Shown here: piece by piece, positions 34,389 to 41,818 of the stretch
Numbering within the stretch: the stretch's first letter is position 1
How the letters are laid out: each line of letters starts with the position of its first letter
Source: Streptomyces tirandamycinicus
Lineage (GTDB): Bacteria > Actinomycetota > Actinomycetes > Streptomycetales > Streptomycetaceae
DNA: 64,000 bases
Direction of reading: 5' to 3'
Assembly: GCF_003097515.1 (NCBI RefSeq)
Contig: NZ_CP029188.1
Span: forward strand, 5,748,531-5,812,530
Program-made: the position numbers and the translations under genes
The notes under the pieces: generated by a model
Database searches by the model: none
Told to the model about the DNA's origin: nothing
The model's input: the letters and a program-made list of their open reading frames with translations, nothing else

Positions 34389-35051
34389 ATGCAACCCGGC
34401 CCCGGAACCGACCAGGCAGACCGTACCGAAGACGGAGCGGCGCGGGAGACCCGCGCGAGCCGTACCGAAGGCAGACCCGAGGCGGACCGGGCCCGGGGCT
34501 GGCGGGAGACCGAACGCGCCCAAGGCGGAGGGGAGGCGAACGGCACCCGGGACGGGCGGGAGTCGCAGAAGGACGGCACCCGGGACGGGCGGGAGACGGA
34601 GAAGAAACGCGCCGACCGGCGCTGGCAGGAGCTCATCCAGGAAATACGCGTCACCCAGACCGGTGTCCAGATCCTCTTCGGCTTCCTCCTCACCGTGGCC
34701 TTCACGCCCCAGTTCCAGCGCCTGGGCCAGACCGACAAGACGATCTACCTCGTCACCGTCGTCCTGGGCGCCCTCGCGACCGGGGCGCTCATCGGGCCCG
34801 TCGCCCTGCACCGCATCGTCTCCGGACGCCGCATCAAACCGCAGGCCGTCGTCTGGGCGTCCCGGCTGACCTTCACCGGGCTCGTCCTGCTGCTCGCCAC
34901 GCTCACCGCGGCGCTCTTCCTCATCCTGAGGGCGGCCACGCACGACGCGTTCGTCCCGTGGGTGGTCTCCGGCGTGCTGGCCTGGTACCTGCTGTGCTGG
35001 TTCGGGCTGCCCTTCTGGGCGCGCCACCGCCACACGTCCCAGGATGGCTGA
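34389..35051 (+). CDS. DUF6328-type membrane protein
   Basis: This 220-residue protein starts with an acidic/basic hydrophilic region of about 80 residues with degenerate TRDGRE repeats. The RRWQELIQEIRVTQTGVQILFGFLLTVAF segment follows and then about four transmembrane helices, a pattern matching DUF6328 proteins of streptomycetes. Function is unknown. ATG 34389 follows AAGGAG. The upstream 162 bp separate it from the two-component operon, so it may have its own promoter. Confidence 0.75.
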   Translation: MQPGPGTDQADRTEDGAARETRASRTEGRPEADRARGWRETERAQGGGEANGTRDGRESQKDGTRDGRETEKKRADRRWQELIQEIRVTQTGVQILFGFLLTVAFTPQFQRLGQTDKTIYLVTVVLGALATGALIGPVALHRIVSGRRIKPQAVVWASRLTFTGLVLLLATLTAALFLILRAATHDAFVPWVVSGVLAWYLLCWFGLPFWARHRHTSQDG

Positions 35052-35223
35052 CACGGCCCGCCGTGGCGTCACCGGACCTCGCGTTCCGGACGTAACGGAC
35101 CCGGTCCGCGCGTTCCGGACACCGGCGTGTCCATTTTCCGTCGGCCGGGAGGTGCCTTCGCGCGGATTCGGGGTAGGCGAGCGCCGACCCAGGGACGGCA
35201 GGGACGAACGGGACGACCAGTAG

Positions 35224-35661
35224 ATGACTTCGAGTGTGATCGGAACGAGTCACGACGCGGCCTCGGCGTGGGCCGGAGAGGCGTGGGCCGGCGCGGTGTA
35301 CGACGGCGGCCCCGGAAGTATCGCCGAGGCCCGCGGCTTCGCCACGGAGTTCCTGGTGGACAGGCACGGCTTCGACCCGGCGTCGGAGACCGTGGGTGCC
35401 GTCCGGCTGGTCGTGTCGGAGTTGGTGACCAACGCCTGCAAGTACGCCCACGGCCCCTGCGCCGTGGACATCGAGCGCATCCCCTCGGGCGTGGAGGTCA
35501 CGGTCTGGGACAGCAGCACGGCCCTGCCGCTGGCTAGGGCCGCGGATCCGGGACGCGTGGGCCAGCACGGGCTGGAGATCGTCCTGGCGCTGTGCGAGGG
35601 CTTCACCGTGGAGCGCGAGCCGGTCGGCAAGCGCGTCACGGTACGCGTCTCCTGCGCCTGA
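35224..35661 (+). CDS. RsbW-like ATP-binding protein
   Basis: This 145-residue histidine-kinase-like ATPase has the N-box VVSELVTNACKYA, a shortened G1 region (VTVWDSS) and GQHGLEIVLALCEG as the G2 region. It is a third member of the window's RsbW-like group. It is convergent with a STAS protein 110 bp away, a natural partner. ATG 35224 is used; the ribosome site is unclear. It is likely an anti-sigma factor or STAS kinase whose antagonist is dephosphorylated by a PP2C protein. Confidence 0.82.
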   Translation: MTSSVIGTSHDAASAWAGEAWAGAVYDGGPGSIAEARGFATEFLVDRHGFDPASETVGAVRLVVSELVTNACKYAHGPCAVDIERIPSGVEVTVWDSSTALPLARAADPGRVGQHGLEIVLALCEGFTVEREPVGKRVTVRVSCA

Positions 35662-35771
35662 CCGGTGCCGAGCGGCCGGTGCCGAGTGGCCGAGGCTGAC
35701 CGGACGGCCGGTGCCCGCCCTCGGCGCCGGCCGCGGCGGTGAGGCGCCCTGCGCGTCGGGGTGCGCGAAGA

Positions 35772-36146
35772 TCAGGGACGGGGCACGGCGTCCAGGTCGT
35801 GCCTGACGTCCAGGACCTTGTCCGCTCCGGTGATCTCCAGCAGACGGCGTAGCTGCGGCTGCGGCTTCGCCACGCGCAGGTCCGCCTTCTGATGGACGCG
35901 CAGCAGCAGGTTCAGGAAGGCCGAGTCCCCGAACGTCACGCCGGAGACGTCGAGGATCACCGTGGAATGCTCGGCGGACGCCGATGCCAGCGCGTCGTCC
36001 AGCGGCGGCAGGCTGGTCATGTCCAGATCGCCGCGCGCGGCGATCACCCATGCGTCGCCGGCCGCGTACTGGGCGCCGACCGGGCCTTCTCCGTCCGGCC
36101 GGGCCTCGCGGTCGGTACGGGACTGGTCTTCGCTGCTCGCGTCCAT
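35772..36146 (-). CDS. STAS-domain anti-sigma factor antagonist
   Basis: This is a 124-residue STAS protein of the SpoIIAA/RsbV class. The core DVSGVTFGDSAFLNLLL has the Ser expected to be phosphorylated by an RsbW-like kinase. The N-terminus (MDASSEDQSRTDREARPDGEG) is a hydrophilic extension. ATG 36146 is selected; the open frame runs 32 codons further into Arg-rich sequence. It is convergent with the RsbW-like gene at 35224, so the two may form a partner-switching pair controlled by the PP2C phosphatase operon upstream. Confidence 0.85.
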   Translation of the reverse strand: MDASSEDQSRTDREARPDGEGPVGAQYAAGDAWVIAARGDLDMTSLPPLDDALASASAEHSTVILDVSGVTFGDSAFLNLLLRVHQKADLRVAKPQPQLRRLLEITGADKVLDVRHDLDAVPRP

Positions 36147-36242
36147 GGTGGGGAGTATGCCCGTCCCCGCACCGCTCCGGTAGTCACGGGCCCGGTGTCC
36201 CGGGCGGTTCCGGCGTATCCGGTGGAACCGGGGCTGATCCAT

Positions 36243-36312
36243 GTCGATCTGCGTCGATCTGCGTCGATCTGCTTCGATACGTGTCTATACGTGTCTATAC
36301 GTGTCGATCCGG
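36243..36312. repeat. Seven 10-bp tandem repeats
   Basis: Units drift from GTCGATCTGC (three copies) to GTCTATACGT (two) and GTCGATCCGG. The 10-bp period places each unit on the same DNA face. The array lies upstream of the STAS gene and of the small hydrophobic gene. In 36147-36643 I see no gene. Confidence 0.85.
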
Positions 36313-36506
36313 GCGGATCCATGCGTGCGTGAGGGTGAACGGGGGTCCGGCGTAAAGCCCTTCGGTGGCCGAGGTGATCCCGCACGTCCCGCCGCCGGGG
36401 CCACCGCCCGTTCCCTCGGGCCGAGCGGTCGGCGAATCGGTGAGGCGAATTGCACGGAACGGTCCGGCAATTCGTCCGGCAGTCGGCCCGGATATCGGTC
36501 GGGTGG

Positions 36507-36554
36507 TAATCGGCTGGGCAATCGGTCCGGCAATCGGCCAGGTAATCGGAGAGG
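36507..36554. repeat. Four 12-bp tandem repeats
   Basis: YAATCGGNNNGG units at 36507, 36519, 36531 and 36543 have constant AATCGG cores. Looser copies extend leftward to about 36465. They lie 90 bp before the small hydrophobic gene. Confidence 0.75.
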
Positions 36555-36643
36555 GTGGCCGGCGGGGGCGGCGCGGAATGCCCGCCAGGAGGTCGCATGT
36601 GCCGAGAGATCACGGGTAACCGGATTCCGGGAGGTTGAGAAAA

Positions 36644-36811
36644 TTGGTTCCTTTGCTACTCGTTCTGCTGCTCGCCCTGTTGCTCTTCGGCGCGGGCTTC
36701 GCACTCAAGGCACTGTGGTGGATCGCCGTCATCGTTCTGGTGGTGTGGCTGCTCGGCTTCGTGATCCGTCCGGCGTCCGGCGGCCGCCGCGGCCGCTGGT
36801 ACCGCTGGTAG
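36644..36811 (+). CDS. Small hydrophobic membrane protein (55 aa)
   Basis: The product has two transmembrane stretches (VPLLLVLLLALLLFGAGFAL and WWIAVIVLVVWLLGFVI) and the polar end GGRRGRWYRW. Small hydrophobic proteins of this type are conserved in Streptomyces; function is unknown. The start is TTG at 36644, supported by GGGAGG at 36629-36634 with 9-nt spacing; no ATG or GTG fits. The codons show strong third-position GC in this frame. The IS30 element is inserted 35 bp downstream. Confidence 0.75.
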   Translation: MVPLLLVLLLALLLFGAGFALKALWWIAVIVLVVWLLGFVIRPASGGRRGRWYRW

Positions 36812-36845
36812 CGGCCGTAGGCACGGCACACGGCACACGGCAGAA

Positions 36846-38365
36846 GACAGGGGCCCCGGCCGAGCTTGGGTTCAAGGGGTCGTCGCAACACCACTTGGTT
36901 TCAGGTGGTGAGTAGATCACGTAGACGCTCGGCTGGGGTATCCCAGCCGAGCGTCTTGCGTGGGCGGCCGTTGAGTTCCTGGGCGACGTGTTCGAGGTCT
37001 TCGGGACTGTGCAGGCTCAGGTCGGTGCCTTTCGGGAAGTACTGCCGCAGCAGCCCGTTGGTGTTCTCGTTCGAGCCGCGTTGCCAGGGCGAGGCCGGGT
37101 CGCAGAAGTAGACGGGCATGTCGGTGGCCATGGTGAACTGCTTGTGGCGTGCCATCTCGCTGCCCTGGTCCCAGGTGAGAGAGCCGCGTAGGTGGGCGGG
37201 CAGGGTCTGGATGGTGCGGACGAGCCCGTCACGGACGGTCTCGGCGTCGTGGGCTCCGCCCGGCAGGTGGACCAGCATGGTGTAGCGGGTGCTGCGTTCG
37301 ACCAGGGTGGCGATCGCGGAGCGCCCGCCTGCGCCGATGATCAGGTCGCCTTCCCAGTGCCCGGGCACGGCCCGGTCCTCGACGGCGGCGGGCCGGTCGC
37401 TGATCATCACCATCGGGTCGATGAACCGGGGAGTGCGCCGCTCGGGGTCCCGGCGTGGTTTGCGGCGGGTCCGGCCGGAGCGGATGGCTGCCTGCACTTC
37501 CCGTTTCAGGCCGCCGCGGGCCTGGAAATACAGCGCCTGGTAGATCGTTTCCACGCTCACCCGCATGCTCTCGTCGTCGGGATGTTCCTTTACCAGAGCG
37601 TGGCAGATCTGTTCCGGTGACCACCGCCTGCGCAGGTGGTCCTGGACGAAGCGGCGCAGCCGTCCCTCGCGCAGCAGCTTGCGATCCTTGGGCCGGGGCC
37701 TGCGCGCTGCCGCCGCCCGGTGGGCCGCGTAGGGCTGGTAGCCCTCGCGGCCCGAGTTCGCGTCGATCTCCCGCTTGACCGTGCTCGCCGGCCGTCCCAG
37801 AGCACGCCCGATCGCCCGCAGCGACTGACCCGCCGCGCGCAGATCGCGGATCTTCTCGCGCTCGGCGAGCGTCAAGAATCGCGGGTTGAGCTGCTTCTCC
37901 AGGGCCGTCAGGCCCACCGGTGGCGTGGTCACACCGCACATCGTGACGGTCCCCGCCGTGTAGTCGACACGCCGCCCGTCGGCATAGGTGCGCGTCGTGG
38001 CGGTCTTCTTGACGCCCCAGTCCCAGTCCTTGGCCGTGCGCTCGTTCACACCGACCTGCCGGGCCGCGACCCGGCGTGCGACACCGGCGGCCCGAAGCCG
38101 CTCGTACTTGTCGCGCCCGGGGTGCCGCCGCGGCAGGCGCACCGAGTTCCGTCCGGCTTTCCGGGCCCAGCCGAAGGCGGTGTTCCGGTTCACCCCCAGC
38201 TCACGCGCCACCACGGTCACGTTCCCCACGGCATCCAGCCGCGCAAGGAAACGCTCCCTCAACCCCGCAAGATCATCGCGTCCAACGGCCACGGTCCTCG
38301 CAACTCCCACAGATCGCGGGTGTTGCGAGGACCGTCAGAACCCAAGACGCGCCGGGGCCCCTGTC
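36846..38365. mobile_element. IS30-family insertion inside a palindrome
   Basis: An inverted repeat of 47 bp (36846-36892 against 38319-38365, 38 matches) bounds the transposase gene. The inner parts (ending TCGCAACACC) are the likely IS ends. The outer 15 bp (GACAGGGGCCCCGGC) are perfectly complementary to the other side and look like host palindrome. The exact IS boundary and target duplication cannot be set without an empty site. The transposase appears intact, so the copy may be active. Confidence 0.8.
36901..38310 (-). CDS. IS30-family transposase
   Basis: This 469-residue transposase has an extended N-terminal region with two helix-turn-helix segments (VVARELGVNRNTAFGWARKAG and LRAIGRALGRPASTVKREI). 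The catalytic DDE core has D322 in GHWEGDLIIG, D381 in LTWDQGSEMA and E415 in RGSNENTNGLLRQYFPKG. The frame is complete without stops or shifts. It occupies nearly the whole element. IS30-family enzymes move DNA by a circular intermediate and often prefer symmetric targets. Confidence 0.95.
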   Translation of the reverse strand: MGVARTVAVGRDDLAGLRERFLARLDAVGNVTVVARELGVNRNTAFGWARKAGRNSVRLPRRHPGRDKYERLRAAGVARRVAARQVGVNERTAKDWDWGVKKTATTRTYADGRRVDYTAGTVTMCGVTTPPVGLTALEKQLNPRFLTLAEREKIRDLRAAGQSLRAIGRALGRPASTVKREIDANSGREGYQPYAAHRAAAARRPRPKDRKLLREGRLRRFVQDHLRRRWSPEQICHALVKEHPDDESMRVSVETIYQALYFQARGGLKREVQAAIRSGRTRRKPRRDPERRTPRFIDPMVMISDRPAAVEDRAVPGHWEGDLIIGAGGRSAIATLVERSTRYTMLVHLPGGAHDAETVRDGLVRTIQTLPAHLRGSLTWDQGSEMARHKQFTMATDMPVYFCDPASPWQRGSNENTNGLLRQYFPKGTDLSLHSPEDLEHVAQELNGRPRKTLGWDTPAERLRDLLTT

Positions 38366-38570
38366 GTTCGCCGCCCGTGCGTGTCCGCCCTGGAACTTCC
38401 CGACCGTTCTCGTGCTCCCTGCCCGTTAAGGGTCTTGGTCCGGGGAAACCGGAATGTGCGCGGGGAATCCGGTGGACGAGCCCGGAGGGACGGGTTTCCG
38501 TCGAGCTCCGTCGAGCGTCTCCGGAATGCGCGCACGACCTTTCGAGGAACCGGACAAGGGGTGAACGGGC

Positions 38571-38750
38571 ATGGTCGGCAAAGTCATCGAGTCGTTTCCC
38601 GCCGGTGGGCCGCGTGGCTCATGGCCCGCGGAGGAGTTCGCGGCCCGTCTGCGCGAACAGGGCGTGTCCGCCGAGGTGGTGATGGATCTGGAGGGCGACG
38701 CCTTCCTGGTGGTCGATCCCGCACGGCTCGCCGAGTGCGGGCGGGGCTGA
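38571..38750 (+). CDS. Small hypothetical protein (59 aa)
   Basis: ATG 38571 opens a 59-residue frame with regular third-position GC and a balanced composition (MVGKVIESFPAGG, then a helix EEFAARLREQGVSAEVVMDLE and DAFLVVDPARLAECG). It reads as a compact alpha/beta domain, but I do not recognise a family. GGGG lies before the start. A strong hairpin follows 42 bp after the stop, as expected of a real transcription unit. Confidence 0.6.
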   Translation: MVGKVIESFPAGGPRGSWPAEEFAARLREQGVSAEVVMDLEGDAFLVVDPARLAECGRG

Positions 38751-38791
38751 GCAGGCGACGGCCGGGACTGCGGGCCTCCGGCAGCCGTCCG

Positions 38792-38843
38792 CCGGCCCGT
38801 TCGGGGCCGGGGCCGCGGAGAGCCCCGGCCCCGAACGGGCCGG
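38792..38843. terminator. 22-bp perfect hairpin between convergent genes
   Basis: The arms 38792-38813 and 38822-38843 pair perfectly around an 8-nt loop. It separates the 59-residue gene from the convergent SigB-family gene and would stop both transcripts. Confidence 0.85.
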
Positions 38844-39014
38844 GGCTCCACGGTGCCGGGGCCGCTCATGCCGACGGCGGCGGCCCCCTGCCCGTCAGGG
38901 ACGCTTCCGGATGGGCGTCCTTCAGGGCGAGGGGACCACCGCCGGTCGTCCCTCGTAGCGTGCCGCTGCGTCCGCCGTGCGCGACTCGTGCGCGGCGGAC
39001 GCACCTCTCGCGGC

Positions 39015-39923
39015 TCAGGCGGTGCCGGGTTCCAGCAGCCCGGTGCGCAGCCGCTTGATGATGCGGGTCAGCAGCCGTGACACGTGCATCTGGGAGATGC
39101 CCAGCTGCTCGCCGATCTGCGCCTGGGTGAGCTCCTCCACGAAGCGCAGGTGCAGGATCCTGCGGTCGCGCTCCTCGAGTTCGGCGACCAGGGGAGCGAG
39201 GGAGTGGAAGTCCTCGATGAGTTCGAGCGCCGCCTCCTCCGCACCGATGAAGTCGGCGAGCGCCGCCTCGCTGTCCTGGGTGCTGTCGCCGGTCAGTGCG
39301 GCGTCCAGCGAGGCGGAGTTGTAGGCGTTGGAGGCTTTGCGGGCCTCGATCACGTCCGCCTCGGGAAGCGACATCAGCTCGGAGAGCTCCCTCACCGTGG
39401 GGGTGCGGCCGAGCCGGCTCCGCAGCTCCTCGGTGGCCTTCGCCAGCTCGACACGGGCCTCCTGGAGCCGGCGGGGGACGTGCACCGCCCAGCTGGTGTC
39501 CCGGAAGAAGCGCTTGATCTCACCCACGATGCAGGGCACGGCGAAGGTGGTGAACTCCACCTCGCGCGACAGGTCGAACCGGTCGATGGCCTTGATCAGG
39601 CCGATCGTGCCGACCTGGACGATGTCCTCCATCTCGTCCGCGCCACGGCTGCGGAAGCGGCCCGCCGCATACCTGACCAGCGAGAGGTTCATCTCGATGA
39701 GGGTGTTCCGCACGTACTGGTACTCGTGCGTGCCCTCCTCGAGCTGCGCCAGCCGGGCGAAGAACTGACGGGAGAGGTCGCGTGCATCCTGGGGGGCCAC
39801 CTTGGACGGGTCCGCGATGGGCGCGAGGTCGATCCCCTCGGTCACCGAAGTCGTCTCCTGTGCCGCGGTTGTCACTGCGGTCACGGCTGCCATGCCATCC
39901 ACCCCTGTCGTCCGAGTCTCCAT
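39015..39923 (-). CDS. SigB/SigF/SigG-family sigma factor
   Basis: This 302-residue sigma factor has region 2 (RSRGADEMEDIVQVGTIGL and REVEFTTFAVPCIVGEIKR), region 3 (RTPTVRELSELM) and region 4 (LEERDRRILHLRFVEELTQAQIGE, then SQMHVSRLL). The N-terminal 45 residues are a variable extension. Family members are held by RsbW-like proteins and serve stress or development. ATG 39923 is used; an inner ATG at 39893 is possible. Several RsbW, STAS and PP2C genes nearby could regulate it, although none is adjacent. Confidence 0.95.
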   Translation of the reverse strand: METRTTGVDGMAAVTAVTTAAQETTSVTEGIDLAPIADPSKVAPQDARDLSRQFFARLAQLEEGTHEYQYVRNTLIEMNLSLVRYAAGRFRSRGADEMEDIVQVGTIGLIKAIDRFDLSREVEFTTFAVPCIVGEIKRFFRDTSWAVHVPRRLQEARVELAKATEELRSRLGRTPTVRELSELMSLPEADVIEARKASNAYNSASLDAALTGDSTQDSEAALADFIGAEEAALELIEDFHSLAPLVAELEERDRRILHLRFVEELTQAQIGEQLGISQMHVSRLLTRIIKRLRTGLLEPGTA

Positions 39924-40053
39924 CCCCCGTGCGCGGTCCGCATACCCGGGAAACCGGAGAGCATTCCCGTTCCTGCGCCGAGTGTTCCGGAGTCTTCGAG
40001 GACCCCGCCCGGCAGGGCTCCGGCAGGCACTCCCGTACCGCCCGTACCGGCGC

Positions 40054-40446
40054 TCATACCGGCTCCGTACGGCCGAACAATCCCGCGTGCCCCGGTGGGA
40101 GTTGGGTCAGGATCCGCCGCAGCAGCGCGTCGTCCGCCACGTCGGCGACGATGCCGAGCACGGCCGTGACGGCGCGCCGCGCCTCGCCGAAGTCGCCGTG
40201 GTCCCGGGCCGCGACGGCTTCGACGAAGGCCCGGGGAGTGAGGGGTTCGCTCGCCGGCGGGCCGTCCGTCAGCAGCGGACCGCACTGCTGTGGCAGCAGC
40301 CGGGCGAGATCGCTGCGGTCGTCCCCCACGAGGTGGGCGCCCAGGACGTCCAGGACGCTCTCGACGGCCCTGGCGGCTTCCCGCCTCCTGCCGTAGCGGC
40401 CCCGTTCCCGCACCTGGTCCAGCAACGCTTCCAATCCGTTCTTCAT
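40054..40446 (-). CDS. DUF2267 protein
   Basis: This is a 130-residue soluble helical protein matching the DUF2267 pattern (GRYGRRREAARAVESVLDVLG, LARLLPQQCGPLL, then RAFVEAVAAR). The family is found with stress proteins in actinobacteria; function is unknown. ATG 40446 has AAGGAG upstream with good spacing. It lies upstream of, and on the same strand as, the sigma factor gene, with 130 bp between. Confidence 0.8.
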   Translation of the reverse strand: MKNGLEALLDQVRERGRYGRRREAARAVESVLDVLGAHLVGDDRSDLARLLPQQCGPLLTDGPPASEPLTPRAFVEAVAARDHGDFGEARRAVTAVLGIVADVADDALLRRILTQLPPGHAGLFGRTEPV

Positions 40447-40673
40447 CGCGCGCTCCTTGCCGTGGTCGTTCCGACGGCCCACGCCGGACGGTTCGGCCAC
40501 TGAACGTGACAGTTCGGCTACCCGTGGTGGCGGACGGTAATCGCCCCTGCCGGTGCGGCATGACCCGGACGGCCCAACCGGGCCCGGTCGCGGGCCGTGC
40601 CCGCCGCACCCGGAGCGGGACGGAACGGGCGGAACGCACATGAGCCCCCGGGGTGCGTGGTAGACGAACGGAC

Positions 40674-40730
40674 GTCCCCCGGGCGCCCGGACGGCCTCCG
40701 GAACCGCGGACCGCCGCGCGCCCGGGGGAC
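40674..40730 (+). promoter_or_regulatory. 13-bp inverted repeat in the leader of the GAF-ANTAR gene
   Basis: GTCCCCCGGGCGC (40674-40686) is exactly complementary to GCGCCCGGGGGAC (40718-40730) around a 31-nt loop containing a smaller CCGG pairing. It ends 40 bp before the start codon. ANTAR proteins bind hairpins in RNA leaders, so autoregulation is possible. The rest of 40447-40770 shows no gene. Confidence 0.5.
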
Positions 40731-40770
40731 AGCTGCCCCCGTGGCAGCCACGGCTGAAAGGGAAAAGACC

Positions 40771-41547
40771 ATGCTGGAGGAATCACCGTCGATCGTTCAT
40801 GACGTCTCGGTCGCGGCCGCTGTGGGCCGCAGGACCCTGCCGCAGCGGCTGTGCGCCGCGTTCGCCCGGTCGCTCGGCGCCCAGCGGGCGGCTCTGTCGT
40901 TCCTGCCCCGTCTGGAGCACTGGCGGCTGCTTCACGCCACCGACGAGCCGGCCCTGCGCGGCGAGGCCACGCAGTTCACCCTCGGAGACGGGCCGTCGGT
41001 CAGCGCCGCTCTGCGGATGCGCCCCGTCCACGTACCCGACCTGCGCAGCTCTCCGTGCCGCGCGGGATCACCGCTTCACGAGGGACTCGCCGACGTCCAC
41101 CAGATGCTGGCCCTCCCGATGTACGTCCAGCGCACGCCCGTCGGCGTGATCTGCCTGTACTACACCGGACGTACCGAGGTGACGGACGCTCATGTCGCCG
41201 AGGGCCAGCGGGCCGCCGGCCTCGCGCTCGACGCGCTGCTCCGCTGGCGGGCCGTGCACGGAAGCGACGACTGCGACTGTCCGGTCTGGACGACGGACAC
41301 CCGGGCCGCGCGCTGGGACCGCATCCACCGGGCGGCCGGCTATCTCGCGGCCCGCGAGGAGTGCCCGGTCGCCGAGGCGCTGGCCATGCTGCAGGCCACC
41401 GGGGCGAGGGACGGCCGCTCCCTGCTCGACGTGTCGGACGCACTGCTCCAGCCCCGGGACGCGCTCGGGCGCGACCTGCCCGCACCCCGCCCGGGGGTCA
41501 CGGTGCCGGACCTGTCCGAGGCCAGGACGTACGCGGGCGTCCGCTGA
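40771..41547 (+). CDS. GAF-ANTAR domain protein
   Basis: This 258-residue protein has a GAF domain (residues 25-155, LGDGPSVSAALRMRPVHVPDL and VGVICLYY) and a C-terminal ANTAR-like three-helix domain (about 190-240, RIHRAAGYLAAREECPVAEALAML and GRSLLDVSDALL). ANTAR proteins are RNA-binding antiterminators, and GAF domains sense small ligands. ATG 40771 follows GAAAGGGA. The hairpin at 40674 in its own leader is a natural first candidate for its RNA target. Confidence 0.85.
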   Translation: MLEESPSIVHDVSVAAAVGRRTLPQRLCAAFARSLGAQRAALSFLPRLEHWRLLHATDEPALRGEATQFTLGDGPSVSAALRMRPVHVPDLRSSPCRAGSPLHEGLADVHQMLALPMYVQRTPVGVICLYYTGRTEVTDAHVAEGQRAAGLALDALLRWRAVHGSDDCDCPVWTTDTRAARWDRIHRAAGYLAAREECPVAEALAMLQATGARDGRSLLDVSDALLQPRDALGRDLPAPRPGVTVPDLSEARTYAGVR

Positions 41548-41691
41548 GCCCGGAAGGCCTGCCGGTGAGCCCGGCGGAGGAGGGTGCCCGCCCCGGGGTC
41601 TGTCCCGTGGCCTGCCCCGGTACCGGTTCGGCGCCGGTGCAGATCCCGGTTCGGCACCGGCACGGGTTCGGCACCGGCACCGGCACAAGGT

Positions 41692-41707
41692 CCGGCACCG
41701 GTGCCGG
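41692..41707. terminator. 16-bp palindrome between convergent genes
   Basis: CCGGCACCGGTGCCGG lies between the GAF-ANTAR gene and the MMPL gene, after several degenerate copies of CGGTTCGGCACCGGCAC at 41620-41690. It may terminate both transcripts. Confidence 0.45.
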
Positions 41708-41818
41708 GCGGTCCGGGGGGCCGGAGCAACTGCGGCACCTGCCCGGTCGCCCGCGGCGGAGGCCACGCCATGGCGGGACGCCTCCCGGTTCCGCCGCGGG
41801 CCGGCCGACGCCGACCGG

